Notes: generated by a model not told the origin, from the letters alone. Counted from the first letter of the stretch, positions 53,059-62,817 are shown. The stretch is DNA of 64,000 nt from Clostridiales bacterium (GCA_004557125.1 SFET01000012.1:40668-104667), one strand, 5' to 3'. Program-made: numbers and translations.

Positions 53059-53733
53059 GTGTTTCAGGGTTACAGCAACGAGACCATCGAATTCTTTCTG
53101 GCGATCCGCTTCAACAACAACCGGCCCTTCTTTCTGGAGAACCGGGACTGGTATCTGCGCGCGGTGCGTGAACCCAGCCTGGCGCTGGCCCAGGAGCTCT
53201 CCTCCGTCGTGGAGGACATCGACCCCGATCTGGAGCGCCGGCCCCACCGCGTGGTCTCCCGCATCAACCGGGACATCCGCTTTGCCCGGGACAAGTCGCC
53301 CTATCGCGACTACATCTGGCTGGCCTTCCGCCGCCCGGGCGAGGATCGCGGGCGCAGCCTGGGTCTGTACTTCGACCTGGGCGACGAGGGTGCCAGCTGC
53401 GGCATGGGCTTCTACCGGGAGAACAAGGGCCTGATGGACGCGCTGCGCCGTCGCATGGAGCTTGCGCCGGACGAGGTGCTGGAGGTGTGCGCGCCGGTGC
53501 TTGCGGAGTTTGCGCTCTACGCCGAGCCGAACAAACGCCTGAAGGTTCCGGAGAGCATCCCGGAGGCGCTGCGGCCCTGGTACGCGGCCAAGGGCTTCTA
53601 CTTTGAGAAGGCCATCACGGACTTCAATCTGATCTACTCCCCCGCGCTCGCGGAGGAGGTGCGCGCCGCCTTTGAACATCTCAGGCCGCTGTACCGCTAT
53701 CTGATCGATCTTCAGCCCGGCGGCGAGGACTAG
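53059..53733 (+). CDS. DUF2461 family protein
   Basis: A 224-residue protein of the DUF2461 family, recognised by 'ETIEFFLAIRFNNNRPFFLE' near its start, 'RVVSRINRDIRFARDKSPYR' in the middle and 'GLYFDLGDEGASCGMGFYRE'. The family is widespread and its function is not known. I start at GTG 53059, one base after the stop of the surface protein, with AAGGACGG before it; there is no ATG before the conserved region. It is likely co-transcribed with the gene before it. Confidence 0.85.
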   Translation: MFQGYSNETIEFFLAIRFNNNRPFFLENRDWYLRAVREPSLALAQELSSVVEDIDPDLERRPHRVVSRINRDIRFARDKSPYRDYIWLAFRRPGEDRGRSLGLYFDLGDEGASCGMGFYRENKGLMDALRRRMELAPDEVLEVCAPVLAEFALYAEPNKRLKVPESIPEALRPWYAAKGFYFEKAITDFNLIYSPALAEEVRAAFEHLRPLYRYLIDLQPGGED

Positions 53734-53782
53734 CCGGGTTCAAGCCCCGCGGCTGCGGGGCGCAACGACAAAGGGGGTATTT

Positions 53783-55285
53783 ATGAGTTCCAACCTATCC
53801 GACTGGCGGAAGCTGCGCAGCGGCTCCGACATTCGCGGCAACGCCGATCAGCTCACCGACGATTTTGCCGAGCGCATCGGCTACGTGTTCGCCCAGTGGG
53901 TGGCCCGCAAATTCGGCACCACCTCCGACAAGATCAAGCTGGCCGTGGGCCACGACTCCCGTCACTCGGGACCGCGGCTGAAGGAGGCGCTGATCCGGGG
54001 CATGAAGGCGGCGGACTGCGACGTGCTGGACTGCGGCATGTGCACCACGCCCGCCATGTTCATGGTCTGCGTGGAGGAATCCACCCGCGCCAACGGCTCC
54101 ATCATGATCACCGCCAGCCACCATCCCTCGGAGAAGAACGGCTTCAAGTTCATCACCCGCGACGGCGGCCTGGATTCCGCCAGCGTGCAGGAGCTGATCG
54201 AGGCCGCCGCCGTGGCGGAGATCCCCGATCCGCTGGTGAAGGAAGTTGACTTCCTCTCCACCTACACCGCCTCGCTGGGAGACATGGTGCGCAGGCGCCT
54301 GAACGATGCGAGCCTCAAGCCGCTGCTGGGCCTGCACGTGGTGGTGGACGCGGGCAACGGCGCGGGCGGCTTCTACGCGCGCTTCCTGGAGGATCTGGGC
54401 GCGGAGATCGAGGGCAGCCAGTTCCTCGATCCCGACGGCAGCTTCCCCAACCACATCCCCAACCCCGAGGACGCCGCCGCCATGGAGAGCCTGTCGAGGG
54501 CGGTGCTTCAGAATCGCGCCGACCTGGGCGTGATCTTCGACGCGGACTGCGACCGCGCGGCCATCGTGGATCAGAACGGCAAGGCCATCAACCGCAACCG
54601 GCTGATCGCGCTGATCGCCGCCATACTGCTGGAGGAGCACCCGGGCGCGACCTTCGTCACCGACAGCGTGACCAGCTCCGGCCTCAATCAGTTCATCACC
54701 GAGTGGGGCGGCACCCACTACCGCTTCAAGCGCGGCTACCGCAACGTGATCGACGAGGCGATCCGCCTGAACGAGGAGGGCATCGACTGCCCGCTGGCCA
54801 TCGAAACCAGCGGCCACGCGGCGCTGCGGGAGAACTACTTCCTGGACGACGGCATGTATCTGGTCACGCGGCTGATCTGCGAGGCCATGCGCCGCAAGCG
54901 CGAGGGCGAGACCCTCTCCTCCCTCATCGACGAGCTGCAGGAGCCGGTGGAGAGCGTGGAGGTGCGCCTGCCCATCCTGGAGGAGGACTTCCGCGCCGCA
55001 GGTCAGGAGGTCATCGAGACCATCCTCAGCCACACGCTGGACGACCCCGAGTGGCAGCTGGCCCCGGACAACCGCGAGGGCGTGCGCATCAGCTTCAACC
55101 TGGACGGCGGCGTGAACAACGCCTGGTTCCTGCTGCGGCTGTCGGTGCACGATCCGGTGATGCCGCTGAACGCCGAGAGCGACGTACCCGGCGGCGTGAA
55201 GCGCATGCTGGGCGAGCTCTGCGCGCTGCTGGAGGGCGTGGAGACGCTGGATCTGGGCCCGCTGAAGGCCGCAATCGGCAAATAA
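53783..55285 (+). CDS. Phosphomannomutase/phosphoglucomutase
   Basis: A 500-residue alpha-D-phosphohexomutase with four domains: the phosphoserine loop 'MITASHHPSEKNGFK' (active Ser112), the metal loop 'IFDADCDRAAIVD', the sugar loop 'CPLAIETSGHAALRENY' and the C-terminal phosphate-binding domain. It isomerises mannose- or glucose-1- and -6-phosphates, feeding polysaccharide and glycoprotein synthesis. The His in place of Asn in the Ser loop is a common variant. AGGGGG site before ATG 53783. Confidence 0.92.
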   Translation: MSSNLSDWRKLRSGSDIRGNADQLTDDFAERIGYVFAQWVARKFGTTSDKIKLAVGHDSRHSGPRLKEALIRGMKAADCDVLDCGMCTTPAMFMVCVEESTRANGSIMITASHHPSEKNGFKFITRDGGLDSASVQELIEAAAVAEIPDPLVKEVDFLSTYTASLGDMVRRRLNDASLKPLLGLHVVVDAGNGAGGFYARFLEDLGAEIEGSQFLDPDGSFPNHIPNPEDAAAMESLSRAVLQNRADLGVIFDADCDRAAIVDQNGKAINRNRLIALIAAILLEEHPGATFVTDSVTSSGLNQFITEWGGTHYRFKRGYRNVIDEAIRLNEEGIDCPLAIETSGHAALRENYFLDDGMYLVTRLICEAMRRKREGETLSSLIDELQEPVESVEVRLPILEEDFRAAGQEVIETILSHTLDDPEWQLAPDNREGVRISFNLDGGVNNAWFLLRLSVHDPVMPLNAESDVPGGVKRMLGELCALLEGVETLDLGPLKAAIGK

Positions 55286-55468
55286 AAATGCAAATTTTGG
55301 CGAAAAAACCCTGCAAGGGGTGTTTTCTGAAACAAGCCGATATGTTATAATAATGTACAAGGAAGATACCCTTCGTGGGAATTCCGCGCCGCCGCATCCA
55401 TGGGCGCGTGCGGCATGAAGCGTATCATTTACCATCGCTTACAATACACAGACAGGAGATGCATTACC

Positions 55469-57369
55469 ATGAATCATGAACAGTTGGTCGTCAATGCCAT
55501 CCGCATCCTTTCCGCTGAGGCAGTTCAGAAGGCGAATTCCGGCCATCCCGGAATGCCCATGGGCTCCGCACCGGCCGCCTATGCCGTTTGGGGCAAGCAG
55601 ATGAAGCACAACCCCTTCTGCACCTGTTCGGATACGGCCTGACCATTGAAGACCTCAAGCAGTTCCGTCAGTTCGGCTCCAAGACCCCCGGTCATCCGGA
55701 GTACGGCCACACTGTCGGCGTTGAAACCACCACCGGCCCCCTGGGCCAGGGCATCGCAAACGCGGTCGGCATGGCCATGGCGGAAAAGCATCTGGCCGCC
55801 AAGTTCAACCGCGAGGGCTTCCCGGTGGTCGACCACTACACCTACTGCATCCTGGGCGACGGCTGCATGATGGAGGGCATCTCTCACGAGGCCTGCTCCC
55901 TGGCCGGCACCCTCAAGCTGAACAAGCTGATCGCGCTCTACGATGACAACGAGATCTCCATCGAGGGCAACACCGACATCGCCTTCCGCGAGGACGTGCC
56001 CGCGCGCTTCCGCGCCTACGGTTGGAACGTCATCGACGTCAAGGAAGGCAACTGCTGGTGTCAGGTCAATGCGGCCATCACCGTCGCCAAGAAGAGCGAC
56101 AAGCCCACCCTGATCGTGTGCCACACCGCCATCGGCTACGGCTCCCCGAAGCAGGGCCAGGCGGCCTCCCACGGCGAACCTCTGGGCGAGGAGAACATCA
56201 AGCTGACCAAGCAGGCCCTCGGCTGGCCCTGCGAGGAGCCCTTCGCGGTTCCCCAGGAGGTCTATGACTGCACCGCCGAGACCGCACAGCGCGGCGCGGC
56301 TGCCCAGCAGGCCTGGAACGACATGATGGCCGAGTACGCCAAGGCCTATCCCGAGCTGAAGGCCGAGTTCGACAAGTGGATGAGCGACGAGCTCCCGGAT
56401 CTGACCAAGTGCGACGATCTGTTCGCCTTCGAAAAGGGCGGCGCAACCCGCGCCTCCGGCGGCGAAGTGCTCAACCGCCTGACCAAGTACGTGCCGAACC
56501 TGTTCGGCGGCTCCGCCGACCTGGCTCCCTCCAACAAGAGCTACATGAAGGGCAAGGGCGACTTCTCTGCCGAGACTCCCGAAGGCGACAACATCCACTT
56601 CGGCGTCCGCGAGCACGCCATGGCGGCCATCTGCAACGGCATCCGTCTGCACGGCGGCCTGCGCTCCTACTGCGCAACCTTCTTCGTATTCTCTGACTAC
56701 ATGAAGAACGCCATGCGCATGAGCTCCATCATGAACCTGGGCGTTCCCTACATGCTCACCCACGACTCCATCGGCGTCGGCGAGGATGGCCCGACCCATC
56801 AGCCGATCGAGCACCTGGCCGGCCTGCGCGCCGTTCCGGGCCTGATCGTGTTCCGCCCTGCGGACAACAAGGAGGTTGCCGCCGGCTGGATCGCCGCAAT
56901 GACCGAGAATCACCCCGTGGCCCTGGTGCTCTCCCGCCAGAACCTGCCGCTCTACGAGAACAGCGGCGTGAATGCCCTCAAGGGCGGCTACATCATCTCC
57001 GATTGCGAGAAGGCCACCCCCGACGTGCTGCTGATGGCCTCCGGCTCCGAGGTGGAGCAGTGCATCGGCGCACAGGCACAGCTGAAGGCCGAGGGCATCG
57101 ACGCCCGCGTCATCTCCATGCCGTCCTTCGAGCTGTTTGAGGCCCAGTCCGACGAGTACAAGGAGTCCGTCATGCCCGCAGCCGTCCGCGCCCGCGTGGC
57201 CGTGGAAGCTGCCTCCAGCATGGGCTGGCACAAGTACGTCGGTCTGGACGGCGCCACCGTCACCCTGGACCACTTCGGCGCGTCCGCTCCCGCCGGCCTG
57301 CTCTTCAAGGAGTATGGCTTCACCGCGGAGAACGTCGCCGCCACCGCCAGGAAGGTGCTGGGCAAGTAA
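55469..57369 (+). pseudogene. tkt: Transketolase, with a deletion near the N-terminus
   Basis: The gene starts at 55469 with 'MNHEQLVVNAIRILSAEAVQ' and runs to 'KQMKHNP'; from about 55615 the frame changes and continues with 'LLHLFGYGLTIEDLKQFRQF' to the natural stop at 57369. Other motifs are intact: 'GDGCMMEGISHEACSLAGTL' (thiamine diphosphate), 'GSADLAPSNKSYMKGKG' and 'HDSIGVGEDGPTHQPIEHLA'. By comparison with E. coli TktA the join lacks about 73 bases, which would encode 24 residues including the GHGS loop that binds the cofactor. 73 bases also gives exactly the frame change seen. Without them the enzyme is not functional. An extended -10 box (TGTTATAAT, about 55340) precedes it. Confidence 0.85.
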
Positions 57370-57390
57370 GCACAACATTCCAACGACCCG

Positions 57391-57421
57391 ATCCCTGCCC
57401 CACTCCGGGCAGGGATTTTTC
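57391..57421 (+). terminator. Terminator of the transketolase gene
   Basis: ATCCCTGCCC (57391-57400) and GGGCAGGGAT (57407-57416) with a 6-base loop and five T after it. Canonical. Confidence 0.9.
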
Positions 57422-57456
57422 ATGGATGCAGGTTCAAAAATGCATCCGCAGGCAAA

Positions 57457-57490
57457 GCAAAGCGCCCCTTCGGACAAAGGGACGCTTTGC
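57457..57490 (-). terminator. Hairpin after azlD
   Basis: GCAAAGCG and CGCTTTGC plus an inner CCCTT/AAGGG pairing; lies 12 bases past the azlD stop on the minus strand. No clean U tract. Confidence 0.6.
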
Positions 57491-57501
57491 ATATTTTGGC
57501 T

Positions 57502-57810
57502 TTACAGGATGAACAGCTCCAGCACGTACACCGTGGCGCAGCAGGCGATGGCCACCTTGAACAGGCTCGCCCCCCGCCAGGCCAGCGCCATGCCCACGAT
57601 CAGCGCCGCCAGGCCCGACCACTGGCTCCCGGTGGCCTCCATGATGGACGGGAAGGTCATCACCGCCAGCGTGACGTAGGGCACGTAATAGAGGAAGGAG
57701 CGGATGTAGACGTTCTTGATCTCCCGGCGCACCAGCGTCAGCGGCAGCACGCGGATCAGGTAGGTGACGATGGCCATCACCGCGATGTATACATATACGT
57801 TGTTATGCAT
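57502..57810 (-). CDS. azlD: Branched-chain amino acid exporter, small subunit
   Basis: A 102-residue protein with three or four transmembrane helices, 'VLPLTLVRREIKNVYIRSFL' between the first two and 'GLAALIVGMALAWRGASLFK' near the end: AzlD family. With AzlC it forms a LIV-E-type exporter of branched-chain amino acids and analogues. Its ATG at 57810 lies 8 bases inside the azlC gene, so the two are translationally coupled. Confidence 0.9.
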   Translation of the reverse strand: MHNNVYVYIAVMAIVTYLIRVLPLTLVRREIKNVYIRSFLYYVPYVTLAVMTFPSIMEATGSQWSGLAALIVGMALAWRGASLFKVAIACCATVYVLELFIL

Positions 57811-58522
57811 CTTCCTTCACCTCCCGAATGGGGAACAGCAGCGCGGCGGCTGCGGAGATCGCGACGGTCAGGATGATCGTCTTGATGCCGGAGGAGATGC
57901 CGTCAAATACCGGGATCCGGTTGAAGGCGAAGCTGAGGGCCATGGAGACGAGCACCAGGCCCGCGATTACCTTCGAGGTCTTGGACGGCGGCACGAAGAT
58001 GGCGATGAACATGCCGTACAGGCCCACCGACAGCGCACTGACCAGACTGGCGGGCAGGATGTTGCCCACGATCACGCCCAGGCAGGTACCGATGGCCCAG
58101 CCCGGACAGGCCAGGGAGATCGCGCCATAGGTGTAGAAGGGATTGAGGTATCCCGGCGCGGAGATGGACACGCCGAACACCTCGTCGGTGACGTACCAGC
58201 CGATGAGCATGCGGTGCCCGATTCCCGTCTTGGGCGAGAGCTTCTGGCTCAGCGAGAAGGACATCAGCAGGTAGCGGGCGTTGGCCACCAGCTCCATGAT
58301 GGCCACCTCCAGATAGCTGGCTCCCGCGCCGATGAGCGTGAAGCCCACGAACTCGCCCGCGGAGGCGTTGATGAGAAAGCTGGTGAGCGTGGCCTGAAAG
58401 GCCGTCAATCCCGCGTTCTTTGCGGCGATGCCCAGCGTGAAGGCCACCGCCAGATAGCCCAGGCCGATGGGAACGCCCGCCTTCAGCCCGCGCGCATACC
58501 ATTGTCTGTTGGAAAGCTCCAT
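57803..58522 (-). CDS. azlC: Branched-chain amino acid exporter, large subunit
   Basis: A 239-residue membrane protein with about seven helices; 'AGVPIGLGYLAVAFTLGIAA', 'FLINASAGEFVGFTLIGAG' and 'GWYVTDEVFGVS' are typical of AzlC. It partners with AzlD. I start at 58522, where a GGGGCGGA site sits 6 bases upstream; the Met eight codons earlier has none. A valine/leucine/isoleucine operon lies 28 kb to the left, so an exporter would prevent overflow. Confidence 0.9.
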   Translation of the reverse strand: MELSNRQWYARGLKAGVPIGLGYLAVAFTLGIAAKNAGLTAFQATLTSFLINASAGEFVGFTLIGAGASYLEVAIMELVANARYLLMSFSLSQKLSPKTGIGHRMLIGWYVTDEVFGVSISAPGYLNPFYTYGAISLACPGWAIGTCLGVIVGNILPASLVSALSVGLYGMFIAIFVPPSKTSKVIAGLVLVSMALSFAFNRIPVFDGISSGIKTIILTVAISAAAALLFPIREVKEDA

Positions 58523-58562
58523 AGGAATCCGCCCCTCCGAATTCACATATCAGGTTCTCTTG

Positions 58563-59975
58563 TTACGCAGCCTGCGGCGCGGGCACTTCGCCCACATGGC
58601 TGATGACATTTTTGTACAGCCGCCGGTACAGCGTGCAGCTGACGATCAGCGAGGCCACCTCGGCAATCGGGAAGGAGATCCACACCAGATTGTCGTTGCC
58701 CACCGCCATGCCGATCTTCGCCAGCACGAAGGCTGCGGGCAGCAGGATCACCAGCTGGCGGCAGATGGAGGTGATCATGGCGTAGGTGCCCTTGCCCAGC
58801 GCCTGGAACACCGCGTTGAAGGAGATGCTGACCGCCGCCATGACGAAGTGGGTGCAGATGATCCGCAGCGCAGGAATGCCAATGCGCATCATGGTCGCCA
58901 TTTCCTCGTCGGTGGCGTTCTGGATGAAGATCCTCAGCAGCGGCCCCGGGATCAGCAGGAAGGCCAGCATGCCCAGGGTCATCAGCCCCGCGGCGATGCT
59001 CACGGCGATCTTGATGGTCTGCATCATGCGCTCGCGCTTCTGCGCGCCGTAGTTGTAGGCGATGATGGGCACAACGCCGTTGTTCAGGCCGAAGATGGGC
59101 ATGAAGATCAGGCTGTTGAGCTTGAAGTAGCTGCCGAACACGTTCTGGGCGTAGAGCGCGCCGGTGGTGAAGTTGTACAGGATGATATTGTACAGGTAGG
59201 TCATCACCGAGCCCACCGCCACCATGATGATGCTGGGCACGCCGATGGCCGAGATGCCACGGATGATCTCGCCCTCCGGGCGGAAGCCCCTGAACGACAG
59301 CTTCAGCTCGTGGTTCTTCTTCAGATTGAAGCCGATGGCGATGCAGCAGGCCACGATCTGGCCCAGCACCGTTGCCGCCGCCGCGCCCGCAACGCCCATG
59401 TCCAGCACAAAGATGCAGATGGGGTCGAAGATGATGTTGACGATCGCGCCGACGCCCTGGGAGATCATCGTGTAGATGGTCTTGCCCGTGGAGGTCAGCA
59501 GGCGCTCAAACATCACCTCGCCGAAGATGCCGAAGGACAGGCCGCAGACGATCAGCAGGTACTGCTGGCCGTACGCCACCACGGTCTCATTGGTGGTCTG
59601 CATGGCAAAGAAGGTGCGCGCGCCGAAGATGGCGAACAGCAGGAAGATCACATAGCAGCACAGCGCCAGAAACACGCCGTTGCGCGCCACGCGGTTGGCA
59701 CGGTCGGGATCCTTCGCGCCCAGCGCACGGGACACCAGCGCATTCACACCCACCGCCGTGCCCGTGGCAAAGCCGATCATCAGGTTCTGCGCCGGGAAGG
59801 CCAGGTTCACCGCATTGAAGGCCTCCAGGCTGATCCGGCTGACGAACATGCTGTCCACGATGTTGTACAGCGCCTGCACCAGCATCGATATGATGATGGG
59901 CAGCGACATGGTGACCACCAGCTTACCCACGGGCATCACGCCCATTTTGTTTTCTGCGACTCTGTTTTCTTGCAT
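58563..59975 (-). CDS. MATE family efflux transporter
   Basis: A 470-residue protein with twelve predicted helices in two equal halves, beginning 'MGVMPVGKLVVTMSLPIIIS' and with 'QALYNIVDSMFVSRISLEAF' and 'INIIFDPICIF'-like (VNIIFDPICIFVL) motifs of the NorM/DinF MATE family, sodium- or proton-driven drug and metabolite exporters. I start at 59975, where an AGGAGA site sits 5-6 bases upstream; an upstream in-frame ATG at 59993 would absorb that site. It lies 40 bases upstream of azlC and could be co-transcribed with it. Confidence 0.9.
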   Translation of the reverse strand: MQENRVAENKMGVMPVGKLVVTMSLPIIISMLVQALYNIVDSMFVSRISLEAFNAVNLAFPAQNLMIGFATGTAVGVNALVSRALGAKDPDRANRVARNGVFLALCCYVIFLLFAIFGARTFFAMQTTNETVVAYGQQYLLIVCGLSFGIFGEVMFERLLTSTGKTIYTMISQGVGAIVNIIFDPICIFVLDMGVAGAAAATVLGQIVACCIAIGFNLKKNHELKLSFRGFRPEGEIIRGISAIGVPSIIMVAVGSVMTYLYNIILYNFTTGALYAQNVFGSYFKLNSLIFMPIFGLNNGVVPIIAYNYGAQKRERMMQTIKIAVSIAAGLMTLGMLAFLLIPGPLLRIFIQNATDEEMATMMRIGIPALRIICTHFVMAAVSISFNAVFQALGKGTYAMITSICRQLVILLPAAFVLAKIGMAVGNDNLVWISFPIAEVASLIVSCTLYRRLYKNVISHVGEVPAPQAA

Positions 59976-60164
59976 GTGTCTCTCCTGCGACAAGTTTTCT
60001 CTGGCAAATGATTGACAGGCTAACCTTTCTTATTCTATTGATGCAATATTACTATTACAAGGAACGTTCTGTTAGGGTTTGAAAAAGGAAGAATTCCGAC
60101 GCTGCGGCAAGTTTTGCCCGGTTCCGGTATAGGATGTAGCATTGACCGATGGGAGGTTGTCTGC

Positions 60165-60725
60165 ATGGGAACGCTGGAGCTGTTGCTGCTTTCGCTGGGC
60201 GTGGCGATGGACGCATTCGCGGCCTCGGTGTGCAAGGGGCTGGCCGTGAAGCGCGTCTCTTTGGGGCGGATGCTTGCCTGCGGGCTGTGGTTCGGCGCGT
60301 TTCAGGCGCTGATGCCGCTGTTGGGCTACCTGCTGGGGGTGCGCTTTCAATCTGTGATCGAGCGCTTCGACCACTGGATCGCCTTCGTCCTGCTGGGCTG
60401 CATCGGCGTGAACATGCTGCGCGAGGCCCTGGGCGGCGAAGCGGCGGCACTGGACGGCGGCTTCGGCCCGAGATCCTTGCTGCCGCTGGCGGTGGCCACC
60501 AGCATCGATGCGCTGGCGCTGGGCGTGACCTTCGCCTGTCTGGATGTGGACATCCTGCCCGCCTGCCTGATGATCGGCTGCGTGACCTGCCTCACCTCGG
60601 CCCTGGGCGCGGCGCTGGGCGGGGTCTTTGGCGCACGCTGGAAGAACCGCGCCGAGGCCGCCGGGGGCGCAATCCTGATCCTGATCGGCCTGAAAATCCT
60701 GATCGAGCACCTGATCCGGGGCTGA
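60165..60725 (+). CDS. mntP: Putative manganese efflux pump
   Basis: A 186-residue membrane protein with six helices in two repeats: 'LLLSLGVAMDAFAASVCKGL' and 'LPLAVATSIDALALGVTFAC', the paired Asp-containing helices that define MntP (YebN). It exports Mn(II). The start at 60165 follows a GGGAGG site. I looked for a yybP-ykoY manganese riboswitch in the leader and did not see one. It is divergent from the MATE gene, separated by about 190 bases. Confidence 0.88.
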   Translation: MGTLELLLLSLGVAMDAFAASVCKGLAVKRVSLGRMLACGLWFGAFQALMPLLGYLLGVRFQSVIERFDHWIAFVLLGCIGVNMLREALGGEAAALDGGFGPRSLLPLAVATSIDALALGVTFACLDVDILPACLMIGCVTCLTSALGAALGGVFGARWKNRAEAAGGAILILIGLKILIEHLIRG

Positions 60726-60752
60726 AATGCCGGGTATTTTTCATTCTTCTGC

Positions 60753-60781
60753 TTTACTTTGCCGCAGAAAATGGCTATAAT
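60753..60781 (+). promoter_or_regulatory. Promoter of asnS
   Basis: TTTACT (60753-60758), 17-base spacer, TATAAT (60776-60781). It lies about 30 bases after the mntP stop; no T-box leader follows. Confidence 0.65.
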
Positions 60782-60815
60782 AGGGAGCATGATACCGCGA
60801 AATGAGGGATGTACC

Positions 60816-62213
60816 ATGAAACACTATCTGGTCCGCGAGCTCTACACCAACATGCCGCAGCAGGATCTGCCGGAGGTCAAGGTCAACGGCTGGGTGCGCA
60901 CCAAGCGCGAATCCAAGGCCTTCGCCTTCGTCGAGATGAACGACGGAACCTACTTCCGCAACCTCCAGATCATCCTGGAGGAGTCCAAGCTGTCCAACTA
61001 TGCGGAGGCGACCCACGGCATCGGCGTGGGTGCGGCCATCGAGGTGACCGGCACGCTGGTGCTCACGCCGGACATGAAGCAGCCCTTTGAGCTGAAGGCC
61101 GATTCCGTGACCATCGTCGGCGAGAGCCCGTCGGACTATCCGCTGCAGAAGAAGCGCCACACGCTGGAGTACCTGCGCACGATTCAGCACCTGCGTCCCC
61201 GCGCGAACCTGTTCCAGTGCGCGTTCCGGGTGCGCTCGGTGGCGGCGCAGGCCATCCACCGCTTCTTCCACGACATGGGCTACCTGTACGTGCACACCCC
61301 GCTGATCACCGGCAGCGACTGTGAGGGCGCGGGCGAGATGTTCCGCGTGACCACGCTGGACGCCGACGCGCAGCCCCTCACCGACGAGGGCAAGGTGGAC
61401 TTCTCCAAGGACTTCTTCGGCAAGCCGGTGTCCCTGACCGTGTCGGGCCAGCTCAACGCCGAGATTTTCGCCATGGCGTTCCGCAACGTGTACACCTTCG
61501 GCCCAACCTTCCGCGCCGAGGCCAGCTACACCCCCCGCCACGCCGCCGAGTTCTGGATGATTGAGCCGGAGATCGCCTTCGCCACCCTGAAGGAGGACAT
61601 GGATCTGCAGGAGGACATGGTGAAGTACATCATCTCCGCCGTGCTGGAGGAGTGCCCGGAGGAGATGGCCTTCCTGAACAGCTTCGTGGACAAGGGCCTC
61701 ATCGAGCGCCTGAAGTTCGTGCGCGACAGCGAGTTTGTGCGCTGCACCTACACCGACGCGATCAAAATTCTGGAGACCTGCGGCGAGAAGTTCGAGTATC
61801 CCATCTACTGGGGCAGCGATCTTCAGACCGAGCACGAGCGCTATCTCACCGAGAAGCACTTCGGCAAGCCGGTGTTCGTCACCGACTGGCCCAAGGACAT
61901 CAAGGCCTTCTACATGCGCATGAACGAGGACGGCAAGACCGTGGCTGCAGCCGACCTGCTGGTGCCCGCCGTGGGCGAGCTGTGCGGCGGCTCCCAGCGT
62001 GAGGAGCGCTACGACGTGCTCAAGGCGCGCATCGAGGAGCTGGGCATGAACCCCGAGGACTACTGGTGGTATCTGGAGCTGCGCAAGTACGGCACCGCCG
62101 AGCACGCAGGCTTCGGCATGGGCTTCGAGCGCATGATTATGTACCTCACCGGCATCGCCAACATCCGCGACGTGCTGCCCTTCCCCCGCACCACCGGCAA
62201 CGCCGACTTCTGA
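60816..62213 (+). CDS. asnS: Asparagine--tRNA ligase
   Basis: A 465-residue class IIb synthetase: N-terminal OB-fold ('VKVNGWVRTKRESKAFAFVE'), motif 2 'FTFGPTFRAEASYTPRHAAE' with 'FWMIEPEIAFATLKEDM', and motif 3 'GFGMGFERMIMYLTGIANIR'. Length and 'LNAEIFAMAFRNVYTFGPTF' mark AsnRS rather than AspRS. It charges tRNA-Asn with asparagine. The start at 60816 follows a GAGGGA site. A 250-base gene-free stretch follows. Confidence 0.95.
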   Translation: MKHYLVRELYTNMPQQDLPEVKVNGWVRTKRESKAFAFVEMNDGTYFRNLQIILEESKLSNYAEATHGIGVGAAIEVTGTLVLTPDMKQPFELKADSVTIVGESPSDYPLQKKRHTLEYLRTIQHLRPRANLFQCAFRVRSVAAQAIHRFFHDMGYLYVHTPLITGSDCEGAGEMFRVTTLDADAQPLTDEGKVDFSKDFFGKPVSLTVSGQLNAEIFAMAFRNVYTFGPTFRAEASYTPRHAAEFWMIEPEIAFATLKEDMDLQEDMVKYIISAVLEECPEEMAFLNSFVDKGLIERLKFVRDSEFVRCTYTDAIKILETCGEKFEYPIYWGSDLQTEHERYLTEKHFGKPVFVTDWPKDIKAFYMRMNEDGKTVAAADLLVPAVGELCGGSQREERYDVLKARIEELGMNPEDYWWYLELRKYGTAEHAGFGMGFERMIMYLTGIANIRDVLPFPRTTGNADF

Positions 62214-62352
62214 TGTCGGCTGCGTGACGGCGAAGCCGCCCCGCAGCTACGCGCCTGCGGTACAGTGGTGTCCTCGGCGCTAGTCGCGCCGGAGGCGCTC
62301 CCTCCGTGGGTGGCGAGCCGCCACGGGCACATACTGCCGTGTTTATGCGAAC

Positions 62353-62389
62353 GCACCCCTATCCCCATAGATCAGAGGGATAGGGGTGC
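62353..62389. terminator. Hairpin after asnS
   Basis: GCACCCCTATCCC (62353-62365) and its exact complement (62377-62389) with an 11-base loop; TGTGTTTC follows. It lies 140 bases from the asnS stop and 76 from the stop of the Cys-rich gene, so it may serve both strands. The sequence between 62214 and 62350 contains several GC-rich short inverted repeats but no gene. Confidence 0.6.
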
Positions 62390-62464
62390 TGTGTTTCTAT
62401 CCAAAAGTGTACTCTGCATTCCCCCGAAATCCGCCTCGGCAAGAATGAGGCGGATTTCTTATGT

Positions 62465-62719
62465 CTATTTGGAAGTGGGAATGCCCGGAACAATGTGCAG
62501 TTGAAATTCCTGATTCGTTTCGGGACATTGGCGAATCTCACGCATTTCAAAGGATTCGCAGCAGCGATCCGGGCGGGTGGTTCTGCGCCGTCCGCACATA
62601 CAGTGGACGCAGTTACACGCCATCAGCTTCCCCTCCTGATACTTGGGCATGAAGTAATGCTGATAGAAGTGCGCACAGTTTGCACACCTCCTGGGATCAT
62701 CTTTTTGCGCCTTTTTCAT
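62465..62719 (-). CDS. Small Cys-rich (zinc-binding) protein
   Basis: An 84-residue basic protein with nine Cys: 'CANCAHFYQHYFM' (Cys12 and 15), 'ACNCVHCMCGRRRTTRPDRC' (Cys35 to 54 region) and a final 'RQCPETNQ'. The C-x-x-C and C-x-C-x-x-C-x-C spacing suggests one or two zinc knuckles. It has a good GGAGAGGAAA ribosome binding site before ATG 62719 and a near-consensus promoter. It is divergent from an XRE-type regulator with shared promoter DNA. I do not know the family; it may be a regulator target. Lower GC than its neighbours hints at a different history. Confidence 0.7.
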   Translation of the reverse strand: MKKAQKDDPRRCANCAHFYQHYFMPKYQEGKLMACNCVHCMCGRRRTTRPDRCCESFEMREIRQCPETNQEFQLHIVPGIPTSK

Positions 62720-62747
62720 ATAATTTCCTCTCCGTTATACGCCCATA

Positions 62748-62797
62748 TTGGTCGTTTATGGCAACTTCATTATAACGTACAATTTGGTCGTAGTCAA
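62748..62797. promoter_or_regulatory. Overlapping divergent promoters with repeated GGTCGT sites
   Basis: Leftward: TTGACT (62797-62792), 17 bases, TATAAT (62774-62769). Rightward: TTGGTC (62748-62753), 17 bases, TATAAC (62771-62776). The two -10 boxes overlap on opposite strands. Direct repeats ATTGGTCG (62747-62754) and TTTGGTCG (62783-62790) flank them, good candidates for the XRE repressor sites. Confidence 0.65.
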
Positions 62798-62817
62798 TGA
62801 ATTGTGGAGGAAAGCAC

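Noticed and set aside
53795..55435. Minus-strand frame of 546 codons opposite the phosphohexomutase
   Set aside because: Antisense shadow; the plus-strand gene has all catalytic motifs.
60020..60164. yybP-ykoY manganese riboswitch before mntP
   Set aside because: I could not find the conserved internal loop sequences; a covariance model search would decide.
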